NCBI GenBank assembly: GCA_016719885.1
Contig: JADJYF010000020.1
Location: 62,001 to 126,000 of the forward strand
DNA from: Pseudomonadota bacterium
GTDB taxonomy: Bacteria; Pseudomonadota; Gammaproteobacteria; Ga0077536
Length of the DNA stretch: 64,000 nucleotides
Direction of reading: 5' to 3'
In this document: one piece after another, positions 8,577-17,771 of the stretch
Layout of the letters: the number at the start of each line of letters is the position of its first letter
How positions within the stretch are numbered: position 1 is the stretch's first letter
The notes under the pieces: generated by a model
The model's database searches: none
Told to the model about the DNA's origin: nothing
What the model saw: the letters and a program-made list of their open reading frames with translations, nothing else
Program-made: the position numbers and the translations under genes

Positions 8577-11500
8577 ATGGCGACACGACGCGGTACAGCC
8601 GGCAAGGATTCCCTGACGGGCAGCAGCAGCGCCGACGTCTTGCTGGGCTTGGCGGGCAACGACACCCTGCGCGGCCTGGCCGGCAACGACAAGCTCGATG
8701 GCGGGCTCGGCAACGATGTCCTCGACGGCGGCACCGGTAACGACATCCTGCTGGGCGGGGCCGGCAATGACACGCTGGTGGGCGGCGACGGCAATGACAC
8801 ACTGTCTGGCGGCGACGGTAACGACACGCTGTCCGGCGGCGCCGGTATCGACACCCTGCTGGGTGGCGCCGGCGTTGATCGCGTCATCGGCGGCGATGGC
8901 AACGACAGCCTGCGCGGCGACGCCGGCGTCGACAAGCTGGAAGGCGGCGCCGGCATCGACGTGCTGGACGGTGGCAGCGACAACGACACGCTGTTTGGTG
9001 GCCTCGGCAACGACACCCTGCGTGGCGGCACCGGCAATGACGTGCTGCGCGGAGAGGCCGGCAACGACCGCCTCGAGGGCGGCAACGGTAACGACACCCT
9101 GCTCGGCGGCGACCACAACGACGCCTTGTTCGGCGGCAGCGGTAACGACGCCCTGCGCGGCGAGGCCGGCAACGATCGCCTGGAGGGCGAGGCCGGCAAC
9201 GACACCCTGCTGGGCGGCGACGGCAATGACACCCTGCTCGGCGGCGACGGCGACGACACGCTGTTGGCCGGCACCGGCACCAACAGCCTGAACGGCGGCG
9301 CCGGTAGCGACAGCCTGCGCGGCGACACGGGCGCCGACACCCTCGACGGCGGCAGCGGTCGTGACACCCTGCTCGGCGCGAGCGGCAACGACATCCTCGT
9401 CTACGACCGCGAAGATGCCAGCCAGGACGGCGGCGCCAACAGCGACACGCTGCGCCTGGTGGCCGCCGGCACCACCCTCGGCACCGCGCGCCTGGAGGAT
9501 TTCACCTCGTTCGAAACGGTCGACCTGCGCGGCAGCGGCGCCAACGCCATGGCGCTCGACGCCGAACTGGTCGCGCGGCTGTCCGACACCGACACCCTGC
9601 GGGTGGTGGCCGGCAGCGACGACAGCGTATTCCTGAATGGTGGCTGGACCGAGGGTGCCAGCGACGCCGGCATCACCACCTATACGCGTCTCGGCAGCAC
9701 GGTGCAGGTCGAGGCCGGCGCACGCCTGGTGGTGAACGGCGCGTTCGATCTGGGCGATCTCGACGGCGCCAACGGCGCGCGCTTCGATGGCACCACCGGT
9801 GGCGCGAGCGGCTTTTCCATCGCCACCGTCGGCGACTTCAACAACGATGGCCTGGACGATTTCATCATCGGCGGCCAAAGCTCGGCGGCCGGCGTGGCGC
9901 ATGTGGTATTCGGACGCAGTGGCGCGTTCGCCGCGACCGTCACCCTCGACAGCCTCAACGGCAGCGACGGCTTTCGCATCGAGGGCGTGAGCAACGGTGA
10001 CGCCGCCGGTCAGAGCGTGCGCGGCGCCGGCGATTTCAATGGCGACGGCATCGCCGACCTGCTGGTGGGGGCGGTCACACGGGATGGCGGCGCGCTGAAC
10101 TCCGGCACCGCTTACCTCATCTTCGGCGGCGCCGCGTTCAACGCCGCCCTGCCGCTCGCCACGCTTGCCGCCAATGACGGCATGGTTTTCGACGGCCTGG
10201 GCGCGAACGATCACCTCGGTGTATCGCTGTCGGCGGCCGGCGACATCAACGGCGACGGCTTTGCCGACATCATCCTCGGCGCGCCCGACGCCGCGGCCAA
10301 TGGCGCGTCCTCGGGCGCGAGCTACGTGGTGTTCGGCGGCGAGTTCAGCGGCGCCTTCGATCTCGGCGCCTTGAACGGCGACAATGGCTTTCGCCTGGTC
10401 GGCGCCGCCGCCGGCGACAACGCCGCATTCGTGGCCGGTGTCGGCGACATCAATGGCGACGGCTACGGCGATCTCGTGGTCGGCGCGCCGCGTCATCAAG
10501 GCGACGCCGCCGGGTCCGGTTCCAGCTACGTGGTGTTCGGCAAGGCCGATGGCTTCACCACCGACCTCGATCTCGGCAGCCTCGGCGGCGCCGATGGCTT
10601 CCGCATCGATGGCGTGGCGCTCAATGACCAATCCGGCTACAGCGTCAGCGGCGCCGGCGACGTCAACGGCGATGGTTTGAACGACCTTTTGATCGGCGCC
10701 GGCTACGCCGATCCACAGGGCGCCGAAAGCGGCGCCGCCTACGTGGTGTTCGGCAAATCCACGGGCTTCACCGCCAGCCTGTCCCTGGCCACGCTCGCCG
10801 CCGACAGCGGCTTCCGCATCGAAGGCGCCGCGGCCTCGGACCTGGCGGGCTTCAGCATACGTGCGGCCGGCGACGTCAACGGCGACGGGTTCGACGACAT
10901 GCTGGTCGGCGCACTCGGCGCCAACGGCGGCTTCGGCAGCGCCTACCTGCTGTTCGGCGCCGACAATGGCTCGGCCACCGCCTTCGCCTTGAGCGACATC
11001 GACGGCGCCAACGGCCTGCGCTTCGATGGCCTTGCCAACAGCGACAGTCTCGGCAGCGACGTCAGCGCCGCCGGCGACATCAACGGCGATGGTTATGCCG
11101 ACCTGCTGGTCAGCGCGGCCGGCGCGGACAACAACGGCGCCAACAGCGGCTCGACCTATGTCATCCATGGCCGCGACTTCAACGGCGTGGTCAGCGCCGA
11201 AGGTGCGAGCGGCAACGACACCCTCGCCGGCGGCGACGACGCCGACAACCTGGTGGGCGGTCGCGGCAATGACGTCATCGTCGGCGGCGACGGCATCGAT
11301 GCCCTGCAAGGTGGCGCCGGCGACGACACCCTCACCTTCGACAGCATCGATAGGCGCATCGACGGCGGCAGCGGCAGCGACACGCTGCGCATCGTCAACG
11401 GCGGCGCGAGTTTCGATGGCAGCCGTCATCACGTGCGCAACATCGAGAGCATCGACATGCGCGGCGGCGTGGCCAGCACGCTGTCGCTGAATGCGCTCGG

Positions 11501-12551
11501 CGTGCTGGACGTGGCCGGCGGTTTGCACACGCTGCGCGTGCTCGGCGACAGCAACGATGTCGTCAACCTCGCCGGCAGTTGGACAGCTTCCGTGATCGAG
11601 ACCGGCTTCACGCATTACGCCGCGGGCCGGGTGTCGGTCGACGTGGCCGACGGCCTGAACGTCATCAGCGGCGGCAGCGTGGCGCTCGCCTCACTCGATG
11701 GCATCGACGGCATGCGCATCGACGGCACGGTCGCCAACGACCGCCTCGGCGCCAGCGTCAGCGGCGGCGCGGACGTCAACGGCGACGGCCTGGCCGATAT
11801 CGTCATCGGCGCGCCCAAGGTCGGTAACGATGTCGGCGCTGCCTATGTCGTGTTCGGCAGTTCGAGCACCAGCGCGGCGACCCTGGCGCTCGCTTCGCTC
11901 ACTCCCGCCAGCGGTTTTCGTATCGATGGTGCGGGCGACAACGACTGGACCGGCAACGGCGTCGCGCTGGTCGGCGATTTCAACGGCGACGAACTGGGCG
12001 CGAGCGAAATCTTGATCGGCGCACCGCACCAGTCGGGCGTGGCGCCACAGCCGGGCGCGAGTTACCTGGTGTTCGGTGGCGCGCAGCCGGTGTTGGCCCC
12101 CCTGCAGGTCAATGCGCTGGGCAGCAGCGGCGTGGCGCTCACCGGCATCGAGGACATGGATTACAGCGGCTTTGCCGTGAGTTCGGCCGGTGATTTCAAC
12201 GGTGACGGCTTTGCCGACCTCGCGACCGTTTCATCGCTGGCCGACCGTGCGGGCGTGGACGATGTCGGCGCCGCCTACCTGATGTTCGGCAGCAATGGCG
12301 CGCTCGACGGCAGCGTCGCGCTGGCCACCCTGACCGGCAGCAGCGGCTTCAAGATCGAAGGCGCGAACCTCTACCAGGTGCAAGCCGTCGGCAGCGCCGG
12401 TGACATCAACGGCGATGGCCTGGATGATTTGATCCTCGGCGGCGAAACGGCAACCGCCGACACCCGCGCCGAAGGCGGCATGGCCTTCGTGATCTTCGGT
12501 GTCGATACCGCGCCGGTGGCGCCATCGACCTCGGCACCAGAGCGCCGATAG
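8577..12551 (+). CDS. Giant secreted RTX / FG-GAP beta-propeller protein, N-terminal part (frame broken at the end)
   Basis: This frame gives 1324 residues of a protein that continues in another frame to 13665. Residues 22-273 are 28 uninterrupted RTX nonapeptides (GGxGxDxLx), which bind calcium. A cap domain follows (FETVDLRGSGANAMAL, SDTDTLRVVAGSDDSVFL), then seven FG-GAP blades, each with a DxNGDGxxD calcium loop (about 9.83-11.12 kb). A second short RTX stretch (11.20-11.40 kb), a second cap, and four more blades follow. There is no signal peptide, as expected for type I secretion. Likely an adhesin or surface/extracellular calcium-binding protein; no enzymatic domain is visible. The last codons before TAG at 12549 are out of frame. 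Confidence 0.85.
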   Translation: MATRRGTAGKDSLTGSSSADVLLGLAGNDTLRGLAGNDKLDGGLGNDVLDGGTGNDILLGGAGNDTLVGGDGNDTLSGGDGNDTLSGGAGIDTLLGGAGVDRVIGGDGNDSLRGDAGVDKLEGGAGIDVLDGGSDNDTLFGGLGNDTLRGGTGNDVLRGEAGNDRLEGGNGNDTLLGGDHNDALFGGSGNDALRGEAGNDRLEGEAGNDTLLGGDGNDTLLGGDGDDTLLAGTGTNSLNGGAGSDSLRGDTGADTLDGGSGRDTLLGASGNDILVYDREDASQDGGANSDTLRLVAAGTTLGTARLEDFTSFETVDLRGSGANAMALDAELVARLSDTDTLRVVAGSDDSVFLNGGWTEGASDAGITTYTRLGSTVQVEAGARLVVNGAFDLGDLDGANGARFDGTTGGASGFSIATVGDFNNDGLDDFIIGGQSSAAGVAHVVFGRSGAFAATVTLDSLNGSDGFRIEGVSNGDAAGQSVRGAGDFNGDGIADLLVGAVTRDGGALNSGTAYLIFGGAAFNAALPLATLAANDGMVFDGLGANDHLGVSLSAAGDINGDGFADIILGAPDAAANGASSGASYVVFGGEFSGAFDLGALNGDNGFRLVGAAAGDNAAFVAGVGDINGDGYGDLVVGAPRHQGDAAGSGSSYVVFGKADGFTTDLDLGSLGGADGFRIDGVALNDQSGYSVSGAGDVNGDGLNDLLIGAGYADPQGAESGAAYVVFGKSTGFTASLSLATLAADSGFRIEGAAASDLAGFSIRAAGDVNGDGFDDMLVGALGANGGFGSAYLLFGADNGSATAFALSDIDGANGLRFDGLANSDSLGSDVSAAGDINGDGYADLLVSAAGADNNGANSGSTYVIHGRDFNGVVSAEGASGNDTLAGGDDADNLVGGRGNDVIVGGDGIDALQGGAGDDTLTFDSIDRRIDGGSGSDTLRIVNGGASFDGSRHHVRNIESIDMRGGVASTLSLNALGVLDVAGGLHTLRVLGDSNDVVNLAGSWTASVIETGFTHYAAGRVSVDVADGLNVISGGSVALASLDGIDGMRIDGTVANDRLGASVSGGADVNGDGLADIVIGAPKVGNDVGAAYVVFGSSSTSAATLALASLTPASGFRIDGAGDNDWTGNGVALVGDFNGDELGASEILIGAPHQSGVAPQPGASYLVFGGAQPVLAPLQVNALGSSGVALTGIEDMDYSGFAVSSAGDFNGDGFADLATVSSLADRAGVDDVGAAYLMFGSNGALDGSVALATLTGSSGFKIEGANLYQVQAVGSAGDINGDGLDDLILGGETATADTRAEGGMAFVIFGVDTAPVAPSTSAPERR
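8640..9395 (+). repeat. 28 tandem RTX nonapeptide units (27-bp periodicity)
   Basis: DNA repeats of 27 bases encode consecutive GGxGxDxLx units without interruption, residues 22-273 of the RTX protein. Units vary at the third and fourth positions (GG, GE, GD) but keep the N/D-D-x-L core. Such arrays form calcium-loaded beta-rolls outside the cell. Confidence 0.9.
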
Positions 12552-13665
12552 CGGCTTTCGCGTCGAGGGACTCGCGGACGGCGATCACCTCGGCGCCAGT
12601 GTCGCCGGCATAGGCGACTTCAACGGCGATGGCTTCGACGACATCGCGATCGGCGCGCCCAAGGCCAGCCCGACCGACGCCGGTGCGAGCTACGTGATCT
12701 TCGGCCATGCCGGCGCATTCCAGGCGGCCTTCGATCTCACCACGCTGGATGGGAGCAACGGCTTTCGCATCGATGGCGTGACGGCGAACGGCAACAGCGG
12801 CCGCGCGGTCAGCGGCGCGGGTGACGTGAACGGCGACGGCTACGCCGACCTGCTGATCGGCGCGCCGGGCCCCGCCAGCGGCGCGGGCACCGGCGCCGGC
12901 GCGAGCTTTGTGCTGTTCGGCGCTGGCACGGGCTTCGCGGCGGACTTCAATCTCGCCGCCATCGACGGTCACAACGGCCTGCGCCTCGACGGCCGCACGC
13001 CGCCCATAGGCACGGATATCAGCGGCTCGGACGTCAGCGCGGCCGGCGATTTGAATGGCGACGGCTACGGGGACATCCTGGTCGGTGCCCAGGGTTTTGG
13101 CGCCGCGCCCGGCAGCGCCTACGTGGTCTACGGCCGCGACTTCACCGGCACCGTCGACCGCCAGGGCGGCAGCGGCAACGACAGCCTGACCGGCAGCAGC
13201 GCCGACGAGCAGCTCGTCGGCGGACTCGGCAATGACACGCTCGATGGCGTCAGCGGCGCCGATGTGCTGATAGGCGGCGCCGGTGACGACGTGCTGGTGT
13301 GGCACACGGGTGCGCGGCATGTCGACGGCGGCAGCGGCGCCGACACCCTGCGCATCGACGGCGCCAATATCACGCTCGACTTCACGGCGCTCGCCAATCA
13401 CACCGTGACCGGCGTCGAACGCATCGACCTGACCGGCAGCGGTGACAACGCATTGAATCTCGACTTCCGGGACTTGCTGGCCTTGAGCGATACGCAGAGC
13501 TTGCGTATCGATGGCGATACCGACGACGCGGTGACGTCGGCCGGTCAGGGCTGGACTGAAAACTTGGCCGGGCAGGACATCGGCGGCCAGCATTACCGGA
13601 GTTACTCACACCTCGGCGGCACCCTGCTGATCGACAGCGATATCACGCAGACCGCGGTGACCTGA
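12499..13665 (+). CDS. RTX / FG-GAP protein, C-terminal part in a shifted frame
   Basis: True homology begins at about 12541 (SADSGFRVEGLADG), which continues the FG-GAP pattern cut off at 12549 in the other frame; the GTG at 12499 is only a nominal start. It encodes three FG-GAP blades (DFNGDGFDD, DVNGDGYAD, DLNGDGYGD), a third RTX stretch (about 13.17-13.36 kb) and a third cap domain that forms the C-terminus, where type I secretion signals lie. Two missing single bases, near 12520 and 12539, would join the parts into one protein of about 1695 residues. Either a real lesion or assembly errors in repetitive GC-rich DNA. Confidence 0.8.
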   Translation: MSIPRRWRHRPRHQSADSGFRVEGLADGDHLGASVAGIGDFNGDGFDDIAIGAPKASPTDAGASYVIFGHAGAFQAAFDLTTLDGSNGFRIDGVTANGNSGRAVSGAGDVNGDGYADLLIGAPGPASGAGTGAGASFVLFGAGTGFAADFNLAAIDGHNGLRLDGRTPPIGTDISGSDVSAAGDLNGDGYGDILVGAQGFGAAPGSAYVVYGRDFTGTVDRQGGSGNDSLTGSSADEQLVGGLGNDTLDGVSGADVLIGGAGDDVLVWHTGARHVDGGSGADTLRIDGANITLDFTALANHTVTGVERIDLTGSGDNALNLDFRDLLALSDTQSLRIDGDTDDAVTSAGQGWTENLAGQDIGGQHYRSYSHLGGTLLIDSDITQTAVT

Positions 13666-13712
13666 TCAGGCGGTGCAAATTCGATTGCACATCGCGGTTC
13701 AAGGCGCGCGAA

Positions 13713-13778
13713 TGTCAGACTGAAGTCTGACCCACAGGGGATGGCGTCTCAATGTGTGGGTCGGACTTCAGTCCGACA
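13713..13778. repeat. Family A palindromic repeat pair, heads inward
   Basis: Units at 13713-13736 (inverted) and 13755-13778 (direct), separated by 18 bases, between the convergent RTX and acyl-CoA synthetase genes. In the second unit one arm base changed A to G and its partner T to C (GTCGGACT with AGTCCGAC), so the hairpin is preserved by a compensatory pair. Confidence 0.85.
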
Positions 13779-13810
13779 TTCGATCCCGCGTGCAAGTCAG
13801 CAGCCTCGGG

Positions 13811-15382
13811 CTAATTCACCGCCCGGTCCGAATTCGCCCAGTACTTTTGGCGGATGACCTTCTTGTCGGTCTTGCCGACCGCGGTCTTGGGAATGGCGTC
13901 CCACAGTTCGACGGACTTCGGCGCTTTCATGGCGCCGAGCTTGGCGCGGCAGCGATCCATGATTTCATCGGCGCTCAAGGCGTGGCCGGGCTTCAGCACC
14001 ACCACCGCCTTGATCGATTCGCCCCATTTCTCATCGGGCACGCCGATCACGGCGCACTCCAGCACTTCGGCCATGGCAAGTATCGGCGCTTCGACCTCGG
14101 TGGCGAACACGTTGAAGCCGCCGGTGATGATCATGTCCTTCTTGCGATCGACGATGTAGAGGTAATTGTCCTTGTCCAGATAGCCGACGTCGCCGGTGTG
14201 GTGCCAACCGAACTTGCGCGCCTCGACCGTTTCCTCGGGCTTCTCGAAATAACCGGGCGTGACCAAGGGACCGCGGCAGCAGATCTCGCCGCGCTCACCG
14301 AGCGGCACCGGCTTGCCGTCGTCGTCGAGGATCGCGACCAGCGTGCCGGAGGTCACCTTGCCGCAGCTCTTGAGGCGTTCCGGATGCTCGCCGCGCGCGG
14401 CGGCCGCCACCACTTCCGGCGACAGCATCGACACCAGCATCGGCGCCTCGGCCTGGCCATAGCACTGGCAGATCACCGGGCCGAACACTTCCACGCCGCG
14501 GCGGAACTTGTCGGGCGACACCGGCGCCGCCGCGATCAGGACCTGGCGCAGGCTAGAGCAGTCGTAGTCCTTGACGTTCGGATGCTCGAGCAGCGCGTAG
14601 TAAGCGGTCGGCGGCAGGAAGATGTGGGTGACCTTGTGCGTCTGGATAGCCTCCAGCACTGCCGTCGCATCGAAGCCCGGCAACACCACGGTGGTCCCGC
14701 CGACCGCCGCGAAGATCACGATGATGGCGCCGGCCGCGTGGGTGATGGGCGCGACCGCGAGGTGCACGATGTCGTTTTCACGGCCGGCCACGTAATGCTT
14801 GAGGCCGAGCTCGATCATTGTGACGACCGAGGCATTGCTCATTTCCACGCCCTTGGACGGGCCGGTGGTGCCGCCGGTCGGCCAGCGTGAGAAAGGCCCG
14901 CTCGGCGCGCCGAAGGGATCGGACCAGTCCGGGATCTCGACGTCCTTGCCGGCCGCGCAAAACGCCGCGAGCGTCGGCACGCCGCAGGCATCGCTGTCGA
15001 TGCAATAGGCGCCCTTCAATTCCGGCATCATGGCCATGGCCTGCTTGGCGAGATCGGCCACGCTCGAATGGAAGAACAACCAGCGCGTGCGGGTATAGGC
15101 CATGTAGGCGCCGTTGGCGCTCGCCGAATTGCGCACGTTGACCGGCACCCACGCGCCACCGGCGCGCATCGATGCGAACACGCACAGCATGGCCAGCGGA
15201 TCGTTGGGCGAATAGACCGCTATCGAATCGCCGAGCTTGAAGCCGGCCGCGAACAGGCCGCGCGCGATGTCGTCGATGAGCTGCCTGGCGACGTCGAAGG
15301 AATAGCTCTGGCCGTTACCGACGAGAAAGGGACGCGCGGGATCGATAGACGCGCCGCGCTCGAAATAGTCTATGGGTCGCAT
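13811..15382 (-). CDS. AMP-forming acyl-CoA synthetase
   Basis: Cytoplasmic ANL-superfamily ligase of 523 residues that activates a carboxylic acid through an acyl-adenylate to its CoA thioester. Visible motifs: the P-loop A3 (PTGGTTGPSKG, with the second residue Thr where Ser is common), A5 QCYGQAEAP, A7 HHTGDVGYLD, A8 DRKKDMIITGGFNVFATEVE and the C-terminal A10 PKTAVGKTDKK lysine. Substrate is not predictable; neighbours elsewhere in the window (acyl-CoA dehydrogenase, thiolase, hydratases) suit degradation of fatty, aromatic or isoprenoid acids. Transcribed alone between convergent and tandem unrelated genes. Confidence 0.88.
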   Translation of the reverse strand: MRPIDYFERGASIDPARPFLVGNGQSYSFDVARQLIDDIARGLFAAGFKLGDSIAVYSPNDPLAMLCVFASMRAGGAWVPVNVRNSASANGAYMAYTRTRWLFFHSSVADLAKQAMAMMPELKGAYCIDSDACGVPTLAAFCAAGKDVEIPDWSDPFGAPSGPFSRWPTGGTTGPSKGVEMSNASVVTMIELGLKHYVAGRENDIVHLAVAPITHAAGAIIVIFAAVGGTTVVLPGFDATAVLEAIQTHKVTHIFLPPTAYYALLEHPNVKDYDCSSLRQVLIAAAPVSPDKFRRGVEVFGPVICQCYGQAEAPMLVSMLSPEVVAAAARGEHPERLKSCGKVTSGTLVAILDDDGKPVPLGERGEICCRGPLVTPGYFEKPEETVEARKFGWHHTGDVGYLDKDNYLYIVDRKKDMIITGGFNVFATEVEAPILAMAEVLECAVIGVPDEKWGESIKAVVVLKPGHALSADEIMDRCRAKLGAMKAPKSVELWDAIPKTAVGKTDKKVIRQKYWANSDRAVN

Positions 15383-15474
15383 GCCGGACTCTGCTTGATT
15401 TCCCTACGGAGATTGCGGCCATGATGCCTATCGAGGCCCGCGCTTTCAATCGCGCGATGCGCGCGTGCGCGGCA

Positions 15475-16479
15475 TCAGTCGCGCAGGTCGAGCGCGGCAA
15501 CGCGCCGCGGTGTGGCCGCGCACAGGCCGCTCACGGCGAGGCTCAGCGCAATCCACAGCACTTCACGCGCGCGCCTGACCAGCGCGGTCGCCACGCCCAG
15601 CGACTGTGTACCGAGCAACCAGTCGACCATCACCAGGATCGCCGCTTCCTGCGCGCCGAGCGAAGCAGGAATGAAGAAGCTCGCGGCGCGCACGCTCTGC
15701 ACGAAGGCTTCCATGATCCACACGTCGGCGAAGCTGACCTCGGCGCCCAGCGCCTTCAGGATCAGCCATGCCTCGAGCGCACCCAGCACCCACGCCAGCC
15801 ATGCCGCGCCTATCGACACCAGCAGCGCCGGCCGATGCGCGCGGTAGTAGTCCATGAGCTTGCGATCGATGTCCTCGATCGCGGCAATCGCACGCACCAG
15901 GCGCGCGCCCCAGCGCGTGCCGCCGGCGGCGCGCGCCAGGCGCGTCGAGAGTTTGAAATACTGCACGAGGAAGATGGCGGCGGTGCCGGCCACCACCGCC
16001 AGCAGCGTGGCCGCGGCGAGCGCCTGCTGGTGGCTGCTCAAACCCGGCCGCCGCCACACCAGCGCCACGCCGATGGCGACGAAAGCGATGAGGGCGAACA
16101 TGGTGCTGGTGCGCGCGATGACGATGCCGGCGCCGGTGTCGCGCCATGGCACACCGTAGCGGCGTTTCATGAGCCAGGCCTTGACCGGCTCGCCGCCCAG
16201 CGCGGCGGTGGGCGTGACGTTGTTGTAGGCGTCGCCGATCATGCGCACCAGCCACAGGCGCGCGAACCAGCGCGGCGTGCGCGGCACCTGCGGCAGCGCC
16301 GCCTGCCAGTTGATGACGTCGGCGGCGAAATACACCAGCCACAGCGCGCAGATCTGCGCAAAAGTGCCGAAGCCCACCGCCTCGATGTGCGCGCGCAGCT
16401 CGGCGACGTCGGTGCGCCACAGCACCGCCACCAGCAGCGCGAGGCCGAGCACGGGAAACAGCAGTTGGGTGATGCGCAC
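15475..16479 (-). CDS. Lysylphosphatidylglycerol synthase transmembrane-family (UPF0104) protein
   Basis: Integral inner-membrane protein of 334 residues with about eight hydrophobic segments. The family signature is seen as NNVTPTAALGGEPVKAWLMKRRYGV and, near the C-terminus, FFIPASLGAQEAAILVM. Proteins of this fold include the flippase part of MprF and the hopanoid-cluster protein HpnL; all handle lipids. Start is a GTG at 16479. No operon partner indicates the lipid, so a role in lipid transport or flipping is family-level inference only. Confidence 0.75.
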   Translation of the reverse strand: MRITQLLFPVLGLALLVAVLWRTDVAELRAHIEAVGFGTFAQICALWLVYFAADVINWQAALPQVPRTPRWFARLWLVRMIGDAYNNVTPTAALGGEPVKAWLMKRRYGVPWRDTGAGIVIARTSTMFALIAFVAIGVALVWRRPGLSSHQQALAAATLLAVVAGTAAIFLVQYFKLSTRLARAAGGTRWGARLVRAIAAIEDIDRKLMDYYRAHRPALLVSIGAAWLAWVLGALEAWLILKALGAEVSFADVWIMEAFVQSVRAASFFIPASLGAQEAAILVMVDWLLGTQSLGVATALVRRAREVLWIALSLAVSGLCAATPRRVAALDLRD

Positions 16480-16634
16480 GGGGTGAGGTCCGCTGGGCTG
16501 GTCGACAGAGCGCGCAGCTTAGCCGAAATGCGCGGGCCGCCCCATGGCCGCACCGCGTCGCGACACCCTATCGGGGCCTGTCGTGGCCGAGCGGGTTCCG
16601 CTAGGCTCGGCAAACATCAACCCGGAGAGCGCGG

Positions 16635-17027
16635 ATGAGCATCGAAGACAACAAGGCCCTGGTGACCCGCTTCTGGCAAACCTTCTCGGCCGGCAGGTAC
16701 GACGAGGCGGTGGCCATGCTGGCCGATGACGCCACCTGGTGGGTGGCCGGCACCACGGCGCTGTCGCGCACCTATACCAAGAGCGAGTTCGCCCAGTTGC
16801 TGTCGCAGGTCACGCCGATGGCGCCGAAAGGGCTCAGCGTCACGCCCACGGCGCTGTGCGCCGAAGGCGATCGGGTATCGGTCGAAGCGGTGTCTTATGG
16901 CGAATTCACCAATGGCCGCGTGTACAAGAACGAATACCATTTCATGATGGTGATCCGCGACGGCAAGTTCGTGTCGGTGCGCGAATACCTCGACACCGAG
17001 CACGTCACCGCCACGTTCGCGCCCTGA
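16635..17027 (+). CDS. SnoaL/NTF2-like protein
   Basis: Small alpha+beta cone-fold protein of 130 residues. The start of the family pattern is clear (NKALVTRFWQTFSAGRYDEAVAMLADDATWWVAG), followed by strand residues NEYHFMMVIRDGKFVSVREYLDTEHV near the end. These proteins serve as isomerases, hydrolases or binding proteins for polyketides, steroids and similar ligands. GGAGAG lies five bases upstream of the ATG. Function is unassigned. Confidence 0.8.
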   Translation: MSIEDNKALVTRFWQTFSAGRYDEAVAMLADDATWWVAGTTALSRTYTKSEFAQLLSQVTPMAPKGLSVTPTALCAEGDRVSVEAVSYGEFTNGRVYKNEYHFMMVIRDGKFVSVREYLDTEHVTATFAP

Positions 17028-17039
17028 GCGCGACCTCGC

Positions 17040-17771
17040 TCAGTTCACGATCAGCAAGGGCGGCGCGCACATCTCGTCGAGTTCGACGGCGCTGTGCGCG
17101 AGCTGCGGCACGAGGTTGGCCGCCAGCAGCACCAGCTGCGGGTCGCGACGCGCGAGCAGCGCCGGCACCTGCTCGAGCGCAATGCCGTCGGCGCCCGGCC
17201 TCACCTTGTGCATCTCGAGCGGCGCGCCGACCGCCGCCGCCAGGCGTCGCGCCAGGATCTCGCAATGCGTGGCGCTGTCGCTGTCATCCACCACCGCCAG
17301 CAGGCCGGCGCCGCCTTCACGGCGCGTCGCCGGCGCCGCGCCAGGCAGGAACAGCGCATCAGCGCCCGCGAGCGTGGCGCGCAGCGCCGCCGCCTTGCGC
17401 GCGCGCAGCACCTCGAAGCGGCATTGACGCCCGACCACGCGCGTGAGCTCGGCGACGGCCGTCGCCGCCGCCGCCGATTCACGCTGGAAATGCGCTTCGA
17501 GGCGCGCGCGATCGATGGGGCGCATGGCGTTGGTCAGGCCACACAGCTCATGGGTGAAAGGCAAGGCCACGGCGTTCAAGAGATCGGCATCCTCGACGAA
17601 CACCGCGCTGAGCTCCGCCGGTTCGTGATTGCCCAAGGCGCGCACCACCAGGCTCAGCAAGGGCGACGGCAGGTCGCGGCGCGTCAACCAGATGGCGAAG
17701 CGCCGCACGCTGAGCTCGCTGCGCCGATCGATGAGTGGCCGATGCGGATCGGCGCGGCCGTTGTCGTTCAT
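17040..17771 (-). CDS. Universal-stress-protein-like protein coupled to the Lon-like protease
   Basis: 243 residues, not confidently assigned. The segment ALGNHEPAELSAVFVEDADLLNAVALPF resembles the first strands of UspA domains, and a second half (GLLAVVDDSDSATHCEILARRLAAAVGAPLEM, ending CAPPLLIV) looks like another USP-type nucleotide-binding fold, but canonical ATP-binding glycines (G-x2-G-x9-G-S/T) are absent. The ATG at 17771 overlaps the stop of the upstream protease gene by four bases (ATGA), so the two are translated together. A role in sensing or delivering stress substrates to the protease is speculation. Confidence 0.55.
   Translation of the reverse strand: MNDNGRADPHRPLIDRRSELSVRRFAIWLTRRDLPSPLLSLVVRALGNHEPAELSAVFVEDADLLNAVALPFTHELCGLTNAMRPIDRARLEAHFQRESAAAATAVAELTRVVGRQCRFEVLRARKAAALRATLAGADALFLPGAAPATRREGGAGLLAVVDDSDSATHCEILARRLAAAVGAPLEMHKVRPGADGIALEQVPALLARRDPQLVLLAANLVPQLAHSAVELDEMCAPPLLIVN

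Noticed and set aside
8640..9395. CRISPR-like regular repeats
   Set aside because: The 27-base periodicity is codon-phased RTX nonapeptide coding with no unique spacers.
8526..11615. A 1029-codon open frame on the minus strand opposite the RTX gene
   Set aside because: It mirrors the 27-base RTX and FG-GAP repeats (endless VVA/GA-rich text), with no start context and no fold. The plus frame has clear calcium motifs.
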